Assembly: GCF_964340395.1 (NCBI RefSeq)
Contig: NC_135569.1
Span: 18,854,957 to 18,918,956 of the forward strand
Reading direction: 5' to 3'
DNA: 64,000 bases
Source of the DNA: Glandiceps talaboti
Lineage: Eukaryota; Hemichordata; Enteropneusta; Spengelidae
Shown: in pieces, positions 27,401 to 37,567 of the stretch
How positions within the stretch are numbered: position 1 is the stretch's first letter
Layout: the number at the start of each line of letters is the position of its first letter
Notes under the pieces: model-generated
What the model was told of the DNA's origin: nothing
What the model saw: the letters and a program-made list of their open reading frames with translations, nothing else
Databases searched by the model: none
Program-made: the position numbers and the translations under genes

Positions 27401-30400
27401 TGGCCAGTAGTTGGTCTATCCACTGTTTGTTGGCCAGTAGTTGGTCTTTCCACTGTATGTTGGCCAGTAGTTGGTCTATCCACTGTCTGTTGGCCAGTAG
27501 TTGGTCTATCCACTGTCTGTTGGCCAGTAGTTGGTCTATCCACTGTTTGTTGGCCAGTAGTTGGTCTATCCACTGTCTGGTGGCCAGTAGTTGGTCTATC
27601 CACTGTTTGTTGGCCAGTAGTTGGTCTTTCCACTGTATGTTGGCCAGTAGTTGGTCTATCCACTGTCTGTTGGCCAGTAGTTGGTCTATCCACTGTTTGT
27701 TGGCCAGTAGTTGGTCTATCCACTGTCTGTTGGCCAGTAATTGGTCTATCCACTGTCTGGTGGCCAGTAGTTGGTCTATCCACTGTCTGTTGGCCAGTAG
27801 TTGGTCTATCCACTGTCTGTTGGCCAGTAATTGGTCTATCCACTGTTTGTTGGCCAGTAGTTGGTCTATCCACTGTTTGTTGGCCAGTAGTTGGTCTATC
27901 CACTGTCTGGTGGCCAGTAGTTGGTCTATCCACTGTTTGTTGGCCAGTAGTTGGTCTTTCCACTGTATGTTGGCCAGTAGTTGGTCTATCCACTGTCTGT
28001 TGGCCAGTAGTTGGTCTATCCACTGTTTGTTGGCCAGTAGTTGGTCTATCCACTGTCTGTTGGCCAGTAATTGGTCTATCCACTGTCGGGTGGCCAGTAG
28101 TTGGTCTATCCACTGTCTGGTGGCCAGTAGTTGGTCTATCCACTGTCTGTTGGCCAGTAGTTGGTCTATCCACTGTTTGTTGGCCAGTAGTTGGTCTATC
28201 CACTGTTTGTTGGCCAGTAGTTGGTCTATCCACTGTCTGTTGGCCAGTAATTGGTCTATCCACTGTTTGTTGGCCAGTAGTTGATCTATCCACTGTATGT
28301 TGGCCAGTAGTTGGTCTATCCACTGTATGTTGGCCAGTAGTTGGTCTATCCACTGTTTGTTGGCCAGTAGTTGGTCTATCCACTGTCTGTTGGCCAGTAA
28401 TTGGTCTATCCACTGTTTGTTGGCCAGTAATTGGTCTATCCACTGTCTAGTGGCCAGTAGTTGGTCTATCCACTGTTTGTTGGCCAGTAGTTGGTCTATC
28501 CACTGTCTGTTGGCCAGTAGTTGGTCTATCCACTGTTTGTTGGCCAGTAGTTGGTCTATCCACTGTCTGGTGGCCAGTAGTTGGTCTATCCAATGTCTGG
28601 TGGCCAGTAGTTGGTCTATCCACTGTATGTTGGCCAGTAGTTGGTCTATCCACTGTCTGTTGGCCAGTAGTTGGTCTATCCACTGTTTGTTGGCCAGTAG
28701 TTGGTCTATCCAGTGTCTGGTGGCCAGTAGTTGGTCTATCCACTGTCTGTTGGCCAGTAATTGGTCTACCCACTGTTTGTTGGCCAGTAGTTGGTCTATC
28801 CACTGTTTGTTGGCCAGTAGTTGGTCTATCCACTGTTTGTTGGCCAGTAGTTGGTCTATCCACTGTCGGTTGGCCAGTAGTTGGTCTATCCACTGTTTGT
28901 TGGCCAGTAGTTGATCTATCCACTGTATGTTGGCCAGTAGTTGGTCTATCCACTGTTTGTTGGCCAGTAGTTGGTCTATCCACTGTCTGTTGGCCAGTAG
29001 TTGGTCTATCCACTGTTTGTTGGCCAGTAGTTGGTCTATCCACTGTTTGTTGGACAGTAGTTGGTCTATCCACTGTCTGGTGGCCAATAGTTGGTCTATC
29101 CACTGTATGTTGGCCAATAGTTGGTCTATCCACTGTATGTTGGTCAGTAGTTGGTCTATCCACTGTCTGTTGGCCAGTAGTTGGTCTATCCACTGTTTGT
29201 TGGCCAGTAGTAGGTCTATCCACTGTCTGGTGGCTAGTAGTTGGTCTATCCACTGTATGTTGGCCAGTAGTTGGTCTATCCACTGTTTGTTGGCCAGTAG
29301 TTGGTCTATCCACTGTCTGTTGGCCAATAGTTGGTCTATCCACTGTTTGTTGGCCAGTAGTTGGTCTATCCACTGTCTGTTGGCCAGTAGTTGGTATATC
29401 CACTGTCTGTTGGCCAGTAATTGGTCCATCCACTGTTTGTTGGCCAGTAGTTGGTCTATCCACTGTCTGTTGGCCAGTAGTTGGTATATCCACTGTCTGT
29501 TGGCCAGTAATTGGTCCATCCACTGTTTGTTGGCCAGTAGTTGGTATATCCACTGTCTGTTGGCCAGTAGTTGGTCTATCCACTGTTTGTTGGCCAGTAG
29601 TTGGTCTATCTACTGTCTGTTGGCCAGTAATTGGTCCATCCACTGTTTGTTGGCCAGTAGTTGGTCTATCCACTGTCTGTTGGCCAGTAATTGGTCTATC
29701 CCCTGTTTGTTGGCCAGTAGTTGGTCTATCCACTGTATGTTGGCCAGTACTTGGTCTATCCACTGTATGTTGGCCAGTAGTTGGTCTATCCACTGTATGT
29801 TGGCCAGTAGTTGGTCTATCCACTGTCTGTTGGCCAGTAGTTGGTCTATCCACTGTTTGTTGGCCAGTAGTTGGTCTATCCACTGTCTGTTGGCCAGTAG
29901 TTTGTATATTCACTTTCTGGTGGCCAGTAGTTCAATCACATGCTTTGACGAAAGCTATTTACCAATCTTACATATTCATTTCCTTAGCACTAAATTACTT
30001 TGAATTTGACCATTTCAATGATTTCAATAAATCAATTAATTTCAATGACTACTACTATGAGACTATAAGCACTGTTTATTTAGTACTATCATTTCATTCA
30101 TAATATTTAGTACTATCATCATTTCATTCATAATATTTAGTACTATCATCATTTCATTCATAATATTTAGTACTATCATCATTTCATTCATAATATTTAG
30201 TACTATCATCATTTCATTCATAATATTTAGTACTAGCATCATTTCATTCATAATATTGGCCAATAGTTGGTCTATCCACTGTTTGTTGGCCAGTAGTTGG
30301 TCTATCCACTGTCTGTTGGCCAGTAGTTGGTATATCCACTGTCTGTTGGCCAGTAGTTGGTCCATCCACTGTTTGTTGGCCAGTAGTTGGTCTATCCACT

Positions 30401-33400
30401 GTTTGTTGGACAGTAGTTGGTCTATCCACTGTCTGGTGGCCAATAGTTGGTCTATCCACTGTATGTTGGCCAATAGTTGGTCTATCCACTGTATGTTGGT
30501 CAGTAGTTGGTCTATCCACTGTCTGTTGGCCAGTAGTTGGTCTATCCACTGTTTGTTGGCCAGTAGTTGGTCTATCCACTGTCTGGTGGCTAGTAGTTGG
30601 TCTATCCACTGTATGTTGGCCAGTAGTTGGTCTATCCACTGTTTGTTGGCCAGTAGTTGGTCTATCCACTGTCTGTTGGCCAATAGTTGGTCTATCCACT
30701 GTTTGTTGGCCAGTAGTTGGTCTATCCACTGTCTGTTGGCCAGTAGTTGGTATATCCACTGTCTGTTGGCCAGTAATTGGTCCATCCACTGTTTGTTGGC
30801 CAGTAGTTGGTCTATCCACTGTCTGTTGGCCAGTAGTTGGTATATCCACTGTCTGTTGGCCAGTAATTGGTCCATCCACTGTTTGTTGGCCAGTAGTTGG
30901 TATATCCACTGTCTGTTGGCCAGTAGTTGGTCTATCCACTGTTTGTTGGCCAGTAGTTGGTCTATCTACTGTCTGTTGGCCAGTAATTGGTCCATCCACT
31001 GTTTGTTGGCCAGTAGTTGGTCTATCCACTGTCTGTTGGCCAGTAATTGGTCTATCCCCTGTTTGTTGGCCAGTAGTTGGTCTATCCACTGTATGTTGGC
31101 CAGTACTTGGTCTATCCACTGTATGTTGGCCAGTAGTTGGTCTATCCACTGTATGTTGGCCAGTAGTTGGTCTATCCACTGTCTGTTGGCCAGTAGTTGG
31201 TCTATCCACTGTTTGTTGGCCAGTAGTTGGTCTATCCACTGTCTGTTGGCCAGTAGTTTGTATATTCACTTTCTGGTGGCCAGTAGTTCAATCACATGCT
31301 TTGACGAAAGCTATTTACCAATCTTACATATTCATTTCCTTAGCACTAAATTACTTTGAATTTGACCATTTCAATGATTTCAATAAATCAATTAATTTCA
31401 ATGACTACTACTATGAGACTATAAGCACTGTTTATTTAGTACTATCATTTCATTCATAATATTTAGTACTATCATCATTTCATTCATAATATTTAGTACT
31501 ATCATCATTTCATTCATAATATTTAGTACTATCATCATTTCATTCATAATATTTAGTACTAGCATCATTTCATTCATAATATTTAGTACTAGCATCATTT
31601 CATTCATAATATTTAGTACTATCATCATTTCATTCATAATATTTAATGCTATCATCATTTCATTCATAATATTTAGTACTAGCATCATTTCATTCATAAT
31701 ATTTAGTACTATCATCATTTCATTCATAATATTTAGTGCTATCATCATTTCATTCATAATATTTAGTACTATCATCATTTCATTCATAATATTTAATGCT
31801 ATCATCATTTCATTCATAATATTTAGTACTATCATCATTTCATTCATAATATTTAATGCTATCATCATTTCATTCATAATATTTAGTGCTATCATCATTT
31901 CATTCATAATATTTAATGCTATCATCATTTCATTCATAATATTTAGTACTATCATCATTTCATTCATAATATTTAATGCTATCATCATTTCATTCATAAT
32001 ATTTAGTGCTATCATCATTTCATTCATAATATTTAGTACTATCATCATTTCATTCATAATATTTAGTACTATCATCATTTCATTCATAATATTTAGTACT
32101 ATCATTTCATTCATAAGATTTAGTACTATCATCATTTCATTCATAATATTTAGTACTATCATCATTTCATTCATAATATTTAGTACTATCATCATTTCAT
32201 TCATAATATTTAGTGCTATCATCATTTCATTCATAATATTTAATGCTATCATCATTTCATTCATAATATTTAGTGCTATCATCATTTCATTCATAATATT
32301 TAGTACTATCATCATTTCATTCATACAATTTAGTACTATCATCATTTCATTCATAATATTTAGTACTATCATCATTTCTTTCATAATATTTAGTACTATC
32401 ATCATTTCATTCATAGTATTTAGTACTATCATCATTTCATTCATAATATTTAGTACTATCATTTCATTCATAATATTTAGTACTATCATTTCATTCATAA
32501 TATTTAGTACTATCATCATTTCATTCATAATATTTAGTACTATCATCATTTCATTCATAATATTTAGTACTATCATCATTTCATTCATAATATTTAGTAC
32601 TATCATCATTTCATTCATAATATTTAGTACTATCATCATTTCATTCATAATATTTAGTACTATCATCATTTCATTCATAATATTTAGTATTATCATCATT
32701 TCATTCATAATATTTAGTACTATCATGATTTCATTCATAATATTTCTCACACACTTGTCAAATTATTGTTACAGTGATATTCAGTCGCCTGATCAATTAC
32801 ATCAGTTATTGTACTGCTTATGTGGCTGGAGAACTTCTTTTTGCCATAGCAACAGGATTAATGGCAGTGTTTAATGATAGTATATATGTGACCCTTGGAA
32901 TGTGTCCCTTTCTAGGAGTCATGTTCACTACCATAACAACATTGCCATTTGCCATTTTAGCGGAATTCCATGAAAATGATTCAGTAAGTAAGAAAGATAT
33001 ACATGTACTATATTATCTGAAATTTAAAGATATTGCCTCATTAATTATCAAAATGATTATTGATACAAATTACATGTCACAATTAAAAACTATATAAAAA
33101 ACTCCCAGAGTTCCTAGAACCCCCATCAGAAGAGGACATATCCCCACCTCATATGCTCATACCCCTACCTTTTACTGTCACGATGCTATGAAAATTTTAC
33201 AAAAAAAATATTGCAACCATGTGTAGTTTATCACCTGTTGGTGCCGTCTCATAAATGGCATTAAATGGCTTGAAGTGCAAAAAAACTCCAGCCTAATTAA
33301 GAGCTTCTATGGGGAGATCACAAGGACCCCCCCCCCCCCACCAATTTTGCTATCAAGATCCTATAAAATTCTTTTTTGAATATATTTACTATGTGTAGTC

Positions 33401-35374
33401 ACTAATTTAATATACTATTTATAAAGTATTTAGTCAAGCAGTCCACTCTAAGTCACGTGTACGTTCTAACACCATGATATATGAAGAGGGGGGGGGGGGG
33501 GGGGGGGGGTCAGTGACTTTTCATTGAACTGATTGAAAAATTCCCCAATACCAGGGTTTCCCCCATATCCTTGCAAGAACACCCCCCCCCCCCCCATATA
33601 TCAACATTATACCTCCATGAAACATATCAAGTGAAGTGGGGCTTCTTTACTAGGTATCAAAGTTGAATTAATTAAGTCATTGTGGTTCTGTTTTGTCTGT
33701 CAAAGAGACAGATAAATCTGACTGGCTTTTCCTGTAAAAATTGAATTACTTTGATGTTTTCTTCCATAAGGAAGAGATGTATTTAGTGGGTGGAAGTCTG
33801 TGTGTCTGTCTGTCTGTCTGTGTGTGTGTGTGTGTGTCTGTCTGTGTCATCGTTTTCTCCATAACAGCTTGCTCAATTCAAACAAAATTATGAAGATGTA
33901 TTCCGTAGGGCAATGGTAAGACTTGATTAGGTTTTGGTAAAAATCCTGTGAATAAAAATGATGTAATTAATGGTTTTTGGTAATTAGGCCATATCTCAAG
34001 AATGCACACTTCAAATTCATTATAATTTGATGCGTACATTTGCGATACCAAAGCGCACCTGACCTGAAAATATTACTAATGTAGCTTTTAGTTTTGATAA
34101 GTTATTGGCATATTTTCGGTAGGTCACAATAAAGAAAAAAATAGTTTCTGGTCAGGAAATGTTGTCTAAAGTGGTGTGACTTTATCACCATTTTCTAAAA
34201 CATGACTGCCTCAATTCAAACGAAATTTATTGCACATGTTCTGTAGGGTAGTGACAAGAACTGATTATGTTTCGGTAATTATCCCATGAATATTAACGAG
34301 CAATTTACATAATTAATGGTTTTCGGTAATTAGGCTATATCTCAAGAATGCACGCTTCAAATTCAATATAATTTGATGCATACATTTGCGATACCAAAGT
34401 GTACTTGTCCTGAAAATATTATTGATGTAGCTTTTAGTTTTAAAAAGTTATTGGCATATTTTTGTAGGCCACTGAAAAAAAAAAAAGTTTCTCGGAAAAT
34501 GTTGTCTAAAGTGGTGCGACGATGCGATAATTTTTTTTACATTCTCAACAAATGTTAATCAATCTACTTATCATTGCAGTTACTGTTCTTTTTATTTAGT
34601 ACTTTACAGCAAGTGTGTATGTGGGGCAGATGTCATAGGCTAGTTCATGATTAGTTTTGCAGTTGTCTTCACTGGTGGCAATTAATGTAAGGAGAGTTAC
34701 TTTTGTGTTTTCCCTTTCATCTGCAGACTGAATTGGCTGGACAAACATGAAAAAAAAATTAACACGGGAAGGGGGGTACTTAAGTGATGGGCCCTGACCA
34801 GAAACAATTTTTTTTGGCCTTTAAAACTCTTTCTATGGTGAGTACTATGCTACAACATTCTCTAAAGTTTCACATTACATGTTGTTGTTGGCCAGGAGAT
34901 CACTAACAGCAATGGGCAAATAGCAATCAATGAGAAAAAATAACTTATTGCATATGTTTTGTTGTATTCCAACAATTGTCTGTAGGAACGACAGTCTCAA
35001 AATTTTGCCCTTACGGAAGGCATTCAGTTTAAATCTGGTTTTGTTATAATACTTATTGATATGTTTTCTTGTTTTCATTATTAATACAGTATGTTGATGG
35101 TGTGGGCAATGGTTCCCGTGGCTTAGGAACTGATATATCATCTCTCAGCTGCCAGATTTTTCTGGCCCAGATCCTGGTCTCTGCAATACTTGGTGGTCTT
35201 ATTAAGGCAACTGGTTCCCATCTGGTTATTGTGCTGTTAGCATCAGGAGTGTCATTTTTGGCTGCATTATGGTCTGCTTTGCTTGTAGTTTATGAAATTC
35301 CCGAACTACAAGAAACAGACAAAGAACGAGAAGAACAAGAACCACTTCTCAGAACAAGAAATGTACATGTGTAA
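10729..35374 (+). CDS. SLC45A1/A4-like: SLC45-family proton-coupled sugar/solute transporter, complete coding region (six exons)
   Basis: Joined exons are 10729-11431, 14008-14160, 21736-22545, 26028-26138, 32775-32983 and 35090-35374. Phases are compatible and give 756 residues, the size expected of SLC45A1/A4. The family is a 12-helix MFS group related to plant sucrose transporters, moving sugars (other solutes are reported) with protons. Visible marks: the loop-2/3 signature GSASDR...GQRRPF (190-205), DFCADSSD (251-258), INIHALLG-type helix start, SIKEEPL after helix 6 (334-340), GCWGLCI in helix 8, RGLGTD (672-677) and a cytosolic tail with EQEPLL. The N-terminus (1-131) is soluble, with acidic runs at 6-13 and 116-127. 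The start ATG has A at -3 and G at +4. The frame stays open upstream to the exon edge, so a start in an upstream exon is not excluded. Substrate cannot be read from sequence. Confidence 0.95.
11432..11693 (+). other. SLC45 intron 1, proximal part
   Basis: Begins with consensus gtaagt. No other feature was recognised before the minisatellite starts. Confidence 0.6.
11694..12643. repeat. 0.95-kb minisatellite, ~31/35-bp units
   Basis: About 30 units built on 'tggccagactgatactggcc'. A 31-bp form (with 'gtgtgggatg') alternates with a ~35-bp form (with 'ttgggcccgtgtg'). GGCC-rich TGGCCA occurs twice per unit. It lies inside SLC45 intron 1. The Ser/His/Trp-rich frames on both strands are repeat by-products. 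Confidence 0.95.
12644..13347 (+). other. SLC45 intron 1, middle part
   Basis: Unique-looking AT-rich sequence with no recognised feature. Confidence 0.5.
13348..13396. repeat. Isolated copies of the intron-2 31-bp unit in intron 1
   Basis: About one and a half units containing 'accagtgccaatacca' and 'taagtattcacataca' match the unit of the large array at 15.1-21.7 kb. They lie on the other side of coding exon 2, 1.7 kb before that array. Confidence 0.85.
13574..13765 (-). pseudogene. Possible SAP-like coding relic, antisense in SLC45 intron 1
   Basis: A 63-codon minus-strand frame contains '[20 protein letters not shown]' followed by [12 protein letters not shown]. This pattern resembles a SAP-type helix-extended-loop-helix (leucine spacing, Gly-free turn with a TRK cluster). 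It is short, has no flanking exon signals that I could confirm and no neighbours of the same kind, so it may be a fragment of a transposon-borne gene or chance. Not recognised with certainty. Confidence 0.25.
14008..14160 (+). CDS. SLC45A1/A4-like: SLC45 coding exon 2 (residues 235-285)
   Basis: The acceptor is aaattacag and the donor gtaagt; both ends are phase 1. It encodes helix 4 with [19 protein letters not shown] and MIDVC, then the start of helix 5 (GLNIHALLG). The Asp pair D251/D255 within helix 4 is the region conserved across SLC45 and plant sucrose carriers. The exon sits between two minisatellite-bearing introns. Confidence 0.96.
14161..15128 (+). other. SLC45 intron 2, proximal part
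   Basis: Two close copies of a ~75-bp segment ('acatgctatggaaagtatgg', at about 14250 and 14310) are present. Three copies of 'atttgcatat' at 15052-15085 lie just before the array. No gene was recognised. Confidence 0.5.
15129..21672. repeat. 6.5-kb minisatellite, 31/32-bp unit
   Basis: About 210 units built on 'tattcacatacaccagtacc'. The 31-bp form has 'ccactagtattc' and the 32-bp form 'ccactaagtattc'; gtacc/gtgcc alternation and acacc/acgcc/acatc variants are common. A marked variant ('accaataccaatagtac') at 19035 and 19567 reveals a 532-bp higher-order duplication. The array ends 64 bp before the acceptor of SLC45 exon 3. It has no reading-frame meaning. Confidence 0.97.
21736..22545 (+). 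CDS. SLC45A1/A4-like: SLC45 coding exon 3 (residues 286-556)
   Basis: The acceptor is gacattttag and the donor gtaaga; both ends are phase 1. It encodes helix 5 ([16 protein letters not shown]), helix 6 ([19 protein letters not shown]), the large central cytosolic loop (334 to about 510) and helix 7 ([14 protein letters not shown]). The loop is rich in Ser, Thr, Asn and acidic residues. It contains an uninterrupted 3-4 hydrophobic heptad at residues 442-473. [15 protein letters not shown]-type segment precedes helix 7, as in vertebrate relatives. Confidence 0.96.
22617..22806. repeat. (GTAT)n/(GTAC)n microsatellite plus 25-bp repeat
   Basis: Tetranucleotide GTAT units pass into GTAC units and back (22617-22701). 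About five imperfect ~24-bp copies follow, containing 'ggataggatggg' and 'gttcaaccgtgg' (22700-22806). Confidence 0.9.
22807..23830 (+). other. SLC45 intron 3 sequence with one short inverted repeat
   Basis: A perfect 16-bp inverted repeat (tttcacttcatgtagt at 23207-23222 and its complement at 23341-23356) encloses about 118 bp. Nothing else was recognised. Confidence 0.6.
24093..24117. repeat. C25 homopolymer
   Basis: An uninterrupted run of 25 C inside the inverted-repeat element. Length is likely polymorphic or approximate in the assembly. Confidence 0.95.
24372..24421. repeat. (GT)n microsatellite
   Basis: About 24 GT dinucleotides with one interruption. Confidence 0.95.
24425..24970. 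repeat. Dispersed repeat related to 54.0-55.4 kb
   Basis: Repeated phrases such as 'actactgggcagattac', 'gaaatttggtgggaa' and 'gatgaagaaatatta', plus a final 'cttggcaacaacc', match the copies in ACAP intron 1. The GT run just upstream is shared with that copy, which suggests a common element layout. Confidence 0.75.
26028..26138 (+). CDS. SLC45A1/A4-like: SLC45 coding exon 4 (residues 556-593)
   Basis: The acceptor is tttttgcctag and the donor gtgagt; both ends are phase 1. It encodes an extracellular/luminal segment [19 protein letters not shown], which includes an N-S-T glycosylation sequon. Helix 8 follows with [17 protein letters not shown]. The GVxMGCWG pattern is a strong family marker. 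Confidence 0.96.
26330..26517. repeat. 24-bp tandem repeat, 8 copies
   Basis: Eight nearly identical units with the core 'atttgattggttactaaagt' in SLC45 intron 4, ending where the 30-bp array's flank begins. Confidence 0.95.
26560..29930. repeat. 3.4-kb minisatellite, 30-bp unit (block 1)
   Basis: About 112 units with the core 'ttggccagtagttggtctat' followed by 'ccactgtYtg'. The commonest variants alternate Ttg/Ctg/Ata at one site. Marked variants (ggtctttcc at about 27445, 27625 and 27955) are spaced by exact multiples of 30 bp. Frames across it are open on both strands because the period is divisible by three. Not a gene. Confidence 0.97.
30064..30255. repeat. 30-bp unit of a second type, short block
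   Basis: About six units with the core 'tagtactatcatcatttcat', a different 30-bp sequence from the flanking array. It ends at a sharp junction ('cataatatt' joined to 'ggccaatagttgg') at about 30255. Confidence 0.95.
30256..31280. repeat. 30-bp minisatellite block 2 (duplicated)
   Basis: A second block of the TTGGCCAGTAGTTGG-type array. From about 30390 on, it and its right flank repeat the sequence 1356 bp upstream. The single-copy flank 29926-30090 recurs at 31282-31446. Confidence 0.95.
31430..32745. repeat. 1.3-kb minisatellite, second 30-bp unit
   Basis: About 44 units of the TAGTACTATCATCATTTCAT type, some shortened by 3 bp (missing one 'atc'), with tgct/agc variants. The array ends about 30 bp before the acceptor of SLC45 exon 5. 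Each unit contains a pyrimidine-containing stretch followed by 'tatttag'. Confidence 0.97.
32775..32983 (+). CDS. SLC45A1/A4-like: SLC45 coding exon 5 (residues 593-662)
   Basis: The acceptor is attgttacag at 32774 and the donor gtaagt at 32984. Phase 1 in (split Leu593), phase 0 out. It encodes helices 9 and 10: [20 protein letters not shown], then [20 protein letters not shown] with the [10 protein letters not shown] turn typical of the family. It ends in a charged loop HENDS. Confidence 0.95.
33105..33600. repeat. Poly-G/C element fragment in SLC45 intron 5
   Basis: Matches 56.76-57.06 kb ('tgtgtagtca', 'aagcagtccac', 'agtcac', then a long G run). It includes a 22-G run at 33488-33509 and C runs near 33330 and 33583. 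No clear termini, so it is a partial copy. Confidence 0.65.
33785..34560. repeat. CTGT/GT microsatellite with two ~346-bp tandem copies
   Basis: 'atatctcaagaatgcac' recurs 346 bp apart (33991 and 34337) with long homology on both sides, including 'catttgcgataccaaag'. A CTGT/GT run precedes it, the same layout as other dispersed repeats in this window. Confidence 0.85.
34561..35089 (+). other. Distal SLC45 intron 5
   Basis: AT-rich, with a short G run near 34770. Nothing further was recognised before the acceptor. Confidence 0.5.
35090..35374 (+). CDS. SLC45A1/A4-like: SLC45 last coding exon (residues 663-756 and stop)
   Basis: The acceptor is attaatacag and the stop TAA is at 35372-35374. 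It encodes the [13 protein letters not shown] loop, helix 11 ([16 protein letters not shown]), helix 12 ([20 protein letters not shown]) and VVYEIPEL. The cytosolic tail is acidic and contains E744-Q-E-P-L-L749, which fits an acidic di-leucine sorting signal. The EIP...EE...PLL tail is also typical of vertebrate SLC45A1/A4. Confidence 0.96.
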   Translation, partial: YVDGVGNGSRGLGTDISSLSCQIFLAQILVSAILGGLIKATGSHLVIVLLASGVSFLAALWSALLVVYEIPELQETDKEREEQEPLLRTRNVHV

Positions 35375-35631
35375 TTTGATGAATGTCGTCAAGATAAAAC
35401 AATCACATATATTTTCCTGAAACCAAGGAAAGCTTATATTCTGGTCATAGGATTAGACTGGGCCCTATACAACATACAGTACAACATATAGAGTCATGGG
35501 ATTGCATGAGACCCAGTACTACTTAATGTTGGGCATAATCAGGTTTGATGGCCGAAGAAGCCGACAAGCTCTTTAGTCTACATGAAAACTTAATTTAATG
35601 AAGTTTTGACCCCACATCTGGGATGTCTACT
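35375..35631 (+). other. SLC45 proximal 3' UTR
   Basis: No polyadenylation hexamer was found in this first stretch after the stop. It leads directly into the 28-bp array. Confidence 0.5.
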
Positions 35632-37567
35632 TCAGGGTAGAATGGTGTAAGTCTGTGTTTAGGGTAAGAATGGTGTAAGTCTGTGCTTTAATAGGGTAAG
35701 AATGGTGTAAGTCTGTGTTCAGGTTAAGAATGGTGTAAGTCTGTGTTTACGGTAAGAATGGTGTAAGTCTGTGTTTAGGGTAAGAATGGTGTAAGTCTGT
35801 GTTTAGGGTAAGAATGGACAGGTGTAAGTCTGTGTTTAGGGTAAGAATGGTGTAAGTATGTGCTTTAATAGGGTAAGAATGGTGTAAGTCTGTGTTTAGG
35901 GTAAGAATGGTGTAAGTCTGTGTTTGGGGTAAGAATGGACAGGTGTAAGTCTGTGTTCAGGGTAAGAATGATGTAAGTCTGTGTTTAGGGTAAGAATGGA
36001 CAGGTGTAAGTCCAGATCTGTGTTTTAGGGTAGAATGGTGTAAGTCTGTTCAGGGTAAGAATGGTGTAAGTCTGTGTTTAGGGTAAGAATGGTGTAAGTC
36101 TGTGTTTAGGGTAAGAATGGTGTAAGTCTGTTCAGGGTAAGAATGGTGTACGTCTGTGTTCATGGTAAGAATGGTGTAAGTCTATGTTCATGGTAAGAAT
36201 GGTGTAAGTCTATGTTCAGGGTAAGAATGGTATAAGTCTGTGTTCATGGTAAGAATGTTGTACGTCTGTGTTCAGGGTAAGAATGGTGTAAGTCTGTGTT
36301 CAGGGTAAGAATGGTGTAAGTCTGTGTTCAGGGTAAGAATGGTGTAAGTCTGTGTTCAGGGTAAGAATGGTGTAAGTCTGTTCAGGGTAAGAATGGTGTA
36401 AGTCTGTGTTCATGGTAAGAATGGTGTAAGTCTATGTTCAGGGTAAGAATGGTGTAAGTCTGTGTTCAGGGTAAGAATGGTGTAAGTCTGTGTTTAGGGT
36501 AAGAATGGTGTAAGTCTGTTCAGGGTAAGAATGGTGTACGTCTGTGTTCATGGTAAGAATGGTGTAAGTCTATGTTCATGGTAAGAATGGTGTAAGTCTA
36601 TGTTCAGGGTAAGAATGGTGTAAGTCTGTGTTCATGGTAAGAATGTTGTACGTCTGTGTTCAGGGTAAGAATGGTGTAAGTCTGTGTTCAGGGTAAGAAT
36701 GGTGTACGTCTGTGTTCAGGGTAAGAATGGTGTAAGTCTATGTTCATGGTAAGAATGGTGTAAGTCTATGTTCATGGTAAGAATGGTGTAAGTCTATGTT
36801 CAGGGTAAGAATGGTGTAAGTCTGTGTTCATGGTAAGAATGGTGTAAGTCTGTGTTCAGGGTAAGAATGGTGTAAGTCTATGTTCATGGTAAGAATGGTG
36901 TAAGTCTATGTTCAGGGTAAGAATGGTGTAAGTCTGTGTTCATGGTAAGAATGTTGTACGTCTGTGTTCAGGGTAAGAATGGTGTAAGTCTGTGTTCAGG
37001 GTAAGAATGGTGTAAGTCTGTGTTCATGGTAAGAATGGTGTAAGTCTGTGTTTATGGTAAGAATGGTGTAAGTCTGTGTTCAGGGTAAGAATGGTGTAAG
37101 TCTGTTCAGGGTAAGAATGGTGTAAGTCTGTGTTCATGGTAAGAATGGTGTAAGTCTGTGTTTATGGTAAGAATGGTGTAAGTCTGTGTTCAGGGTAAGA
37201 ATGGTGTAAGTCTGTGTTTAGGGTAAGAATGGACAGGTGTAAGTCTGTGTTTAGGGTAAGAATGTTGTAAGTCTGTGTTCAGGGTAAGAATGGTGTAAGT
37301 CTGTGTTCATGGTAAGAATGGTGTACGTCTGTGTTCAGGGTAAGAATGTTGTAAGTCTATGTTTATGGTAAGAATGGTGTAAGTCTGTGTTCATGGTAAG
37401 AATGGTGTACGTCTGTGTTCATGGTAAGAATGTTGTAAGTCTATGTTTATGGTAAGAATGGTGTAAGTCTGTGTTCATGGTAAGAATGGTGTAAGTCTAT
37501 GTTCAGGGTAAGAATGGTGTAAGTCTGTGTTCATGGTAAGAATGTTGTACCAGTAAGTCTGTGTTCT
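35632..37567. repeat. 1.9-kb minisatellite, 28-bp unit, in or just beyond the SLC45 3' UTR
   Basis: About 69 units with the core 'gtaagaatggtgtaagtctg'. Variants alternate ttcaggg, ttcatgg and tttaggg, with some units shortened or carrying 'gacagg'. Nearly every unit carries a sense-strand GTAAGT and a second gtaag. It starts about 260 bp after the stop codon. Confidence 0.96.

Noticed and set aside
26515-29913. Very long frames (up to 901 codons) on both strands across the 30-bp array
   Set aside because: The 30-bp period keeps several frames open at once on both strands, and the region lies inside an SLC45 intron. No start context, splice signals or unique domain.
35632-37567. Interstitial telomere (TTTAGGG present in many units)
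   Set aside because: The heptamer occurs once per 28-bp unit in only one unit variant and is never tandem.
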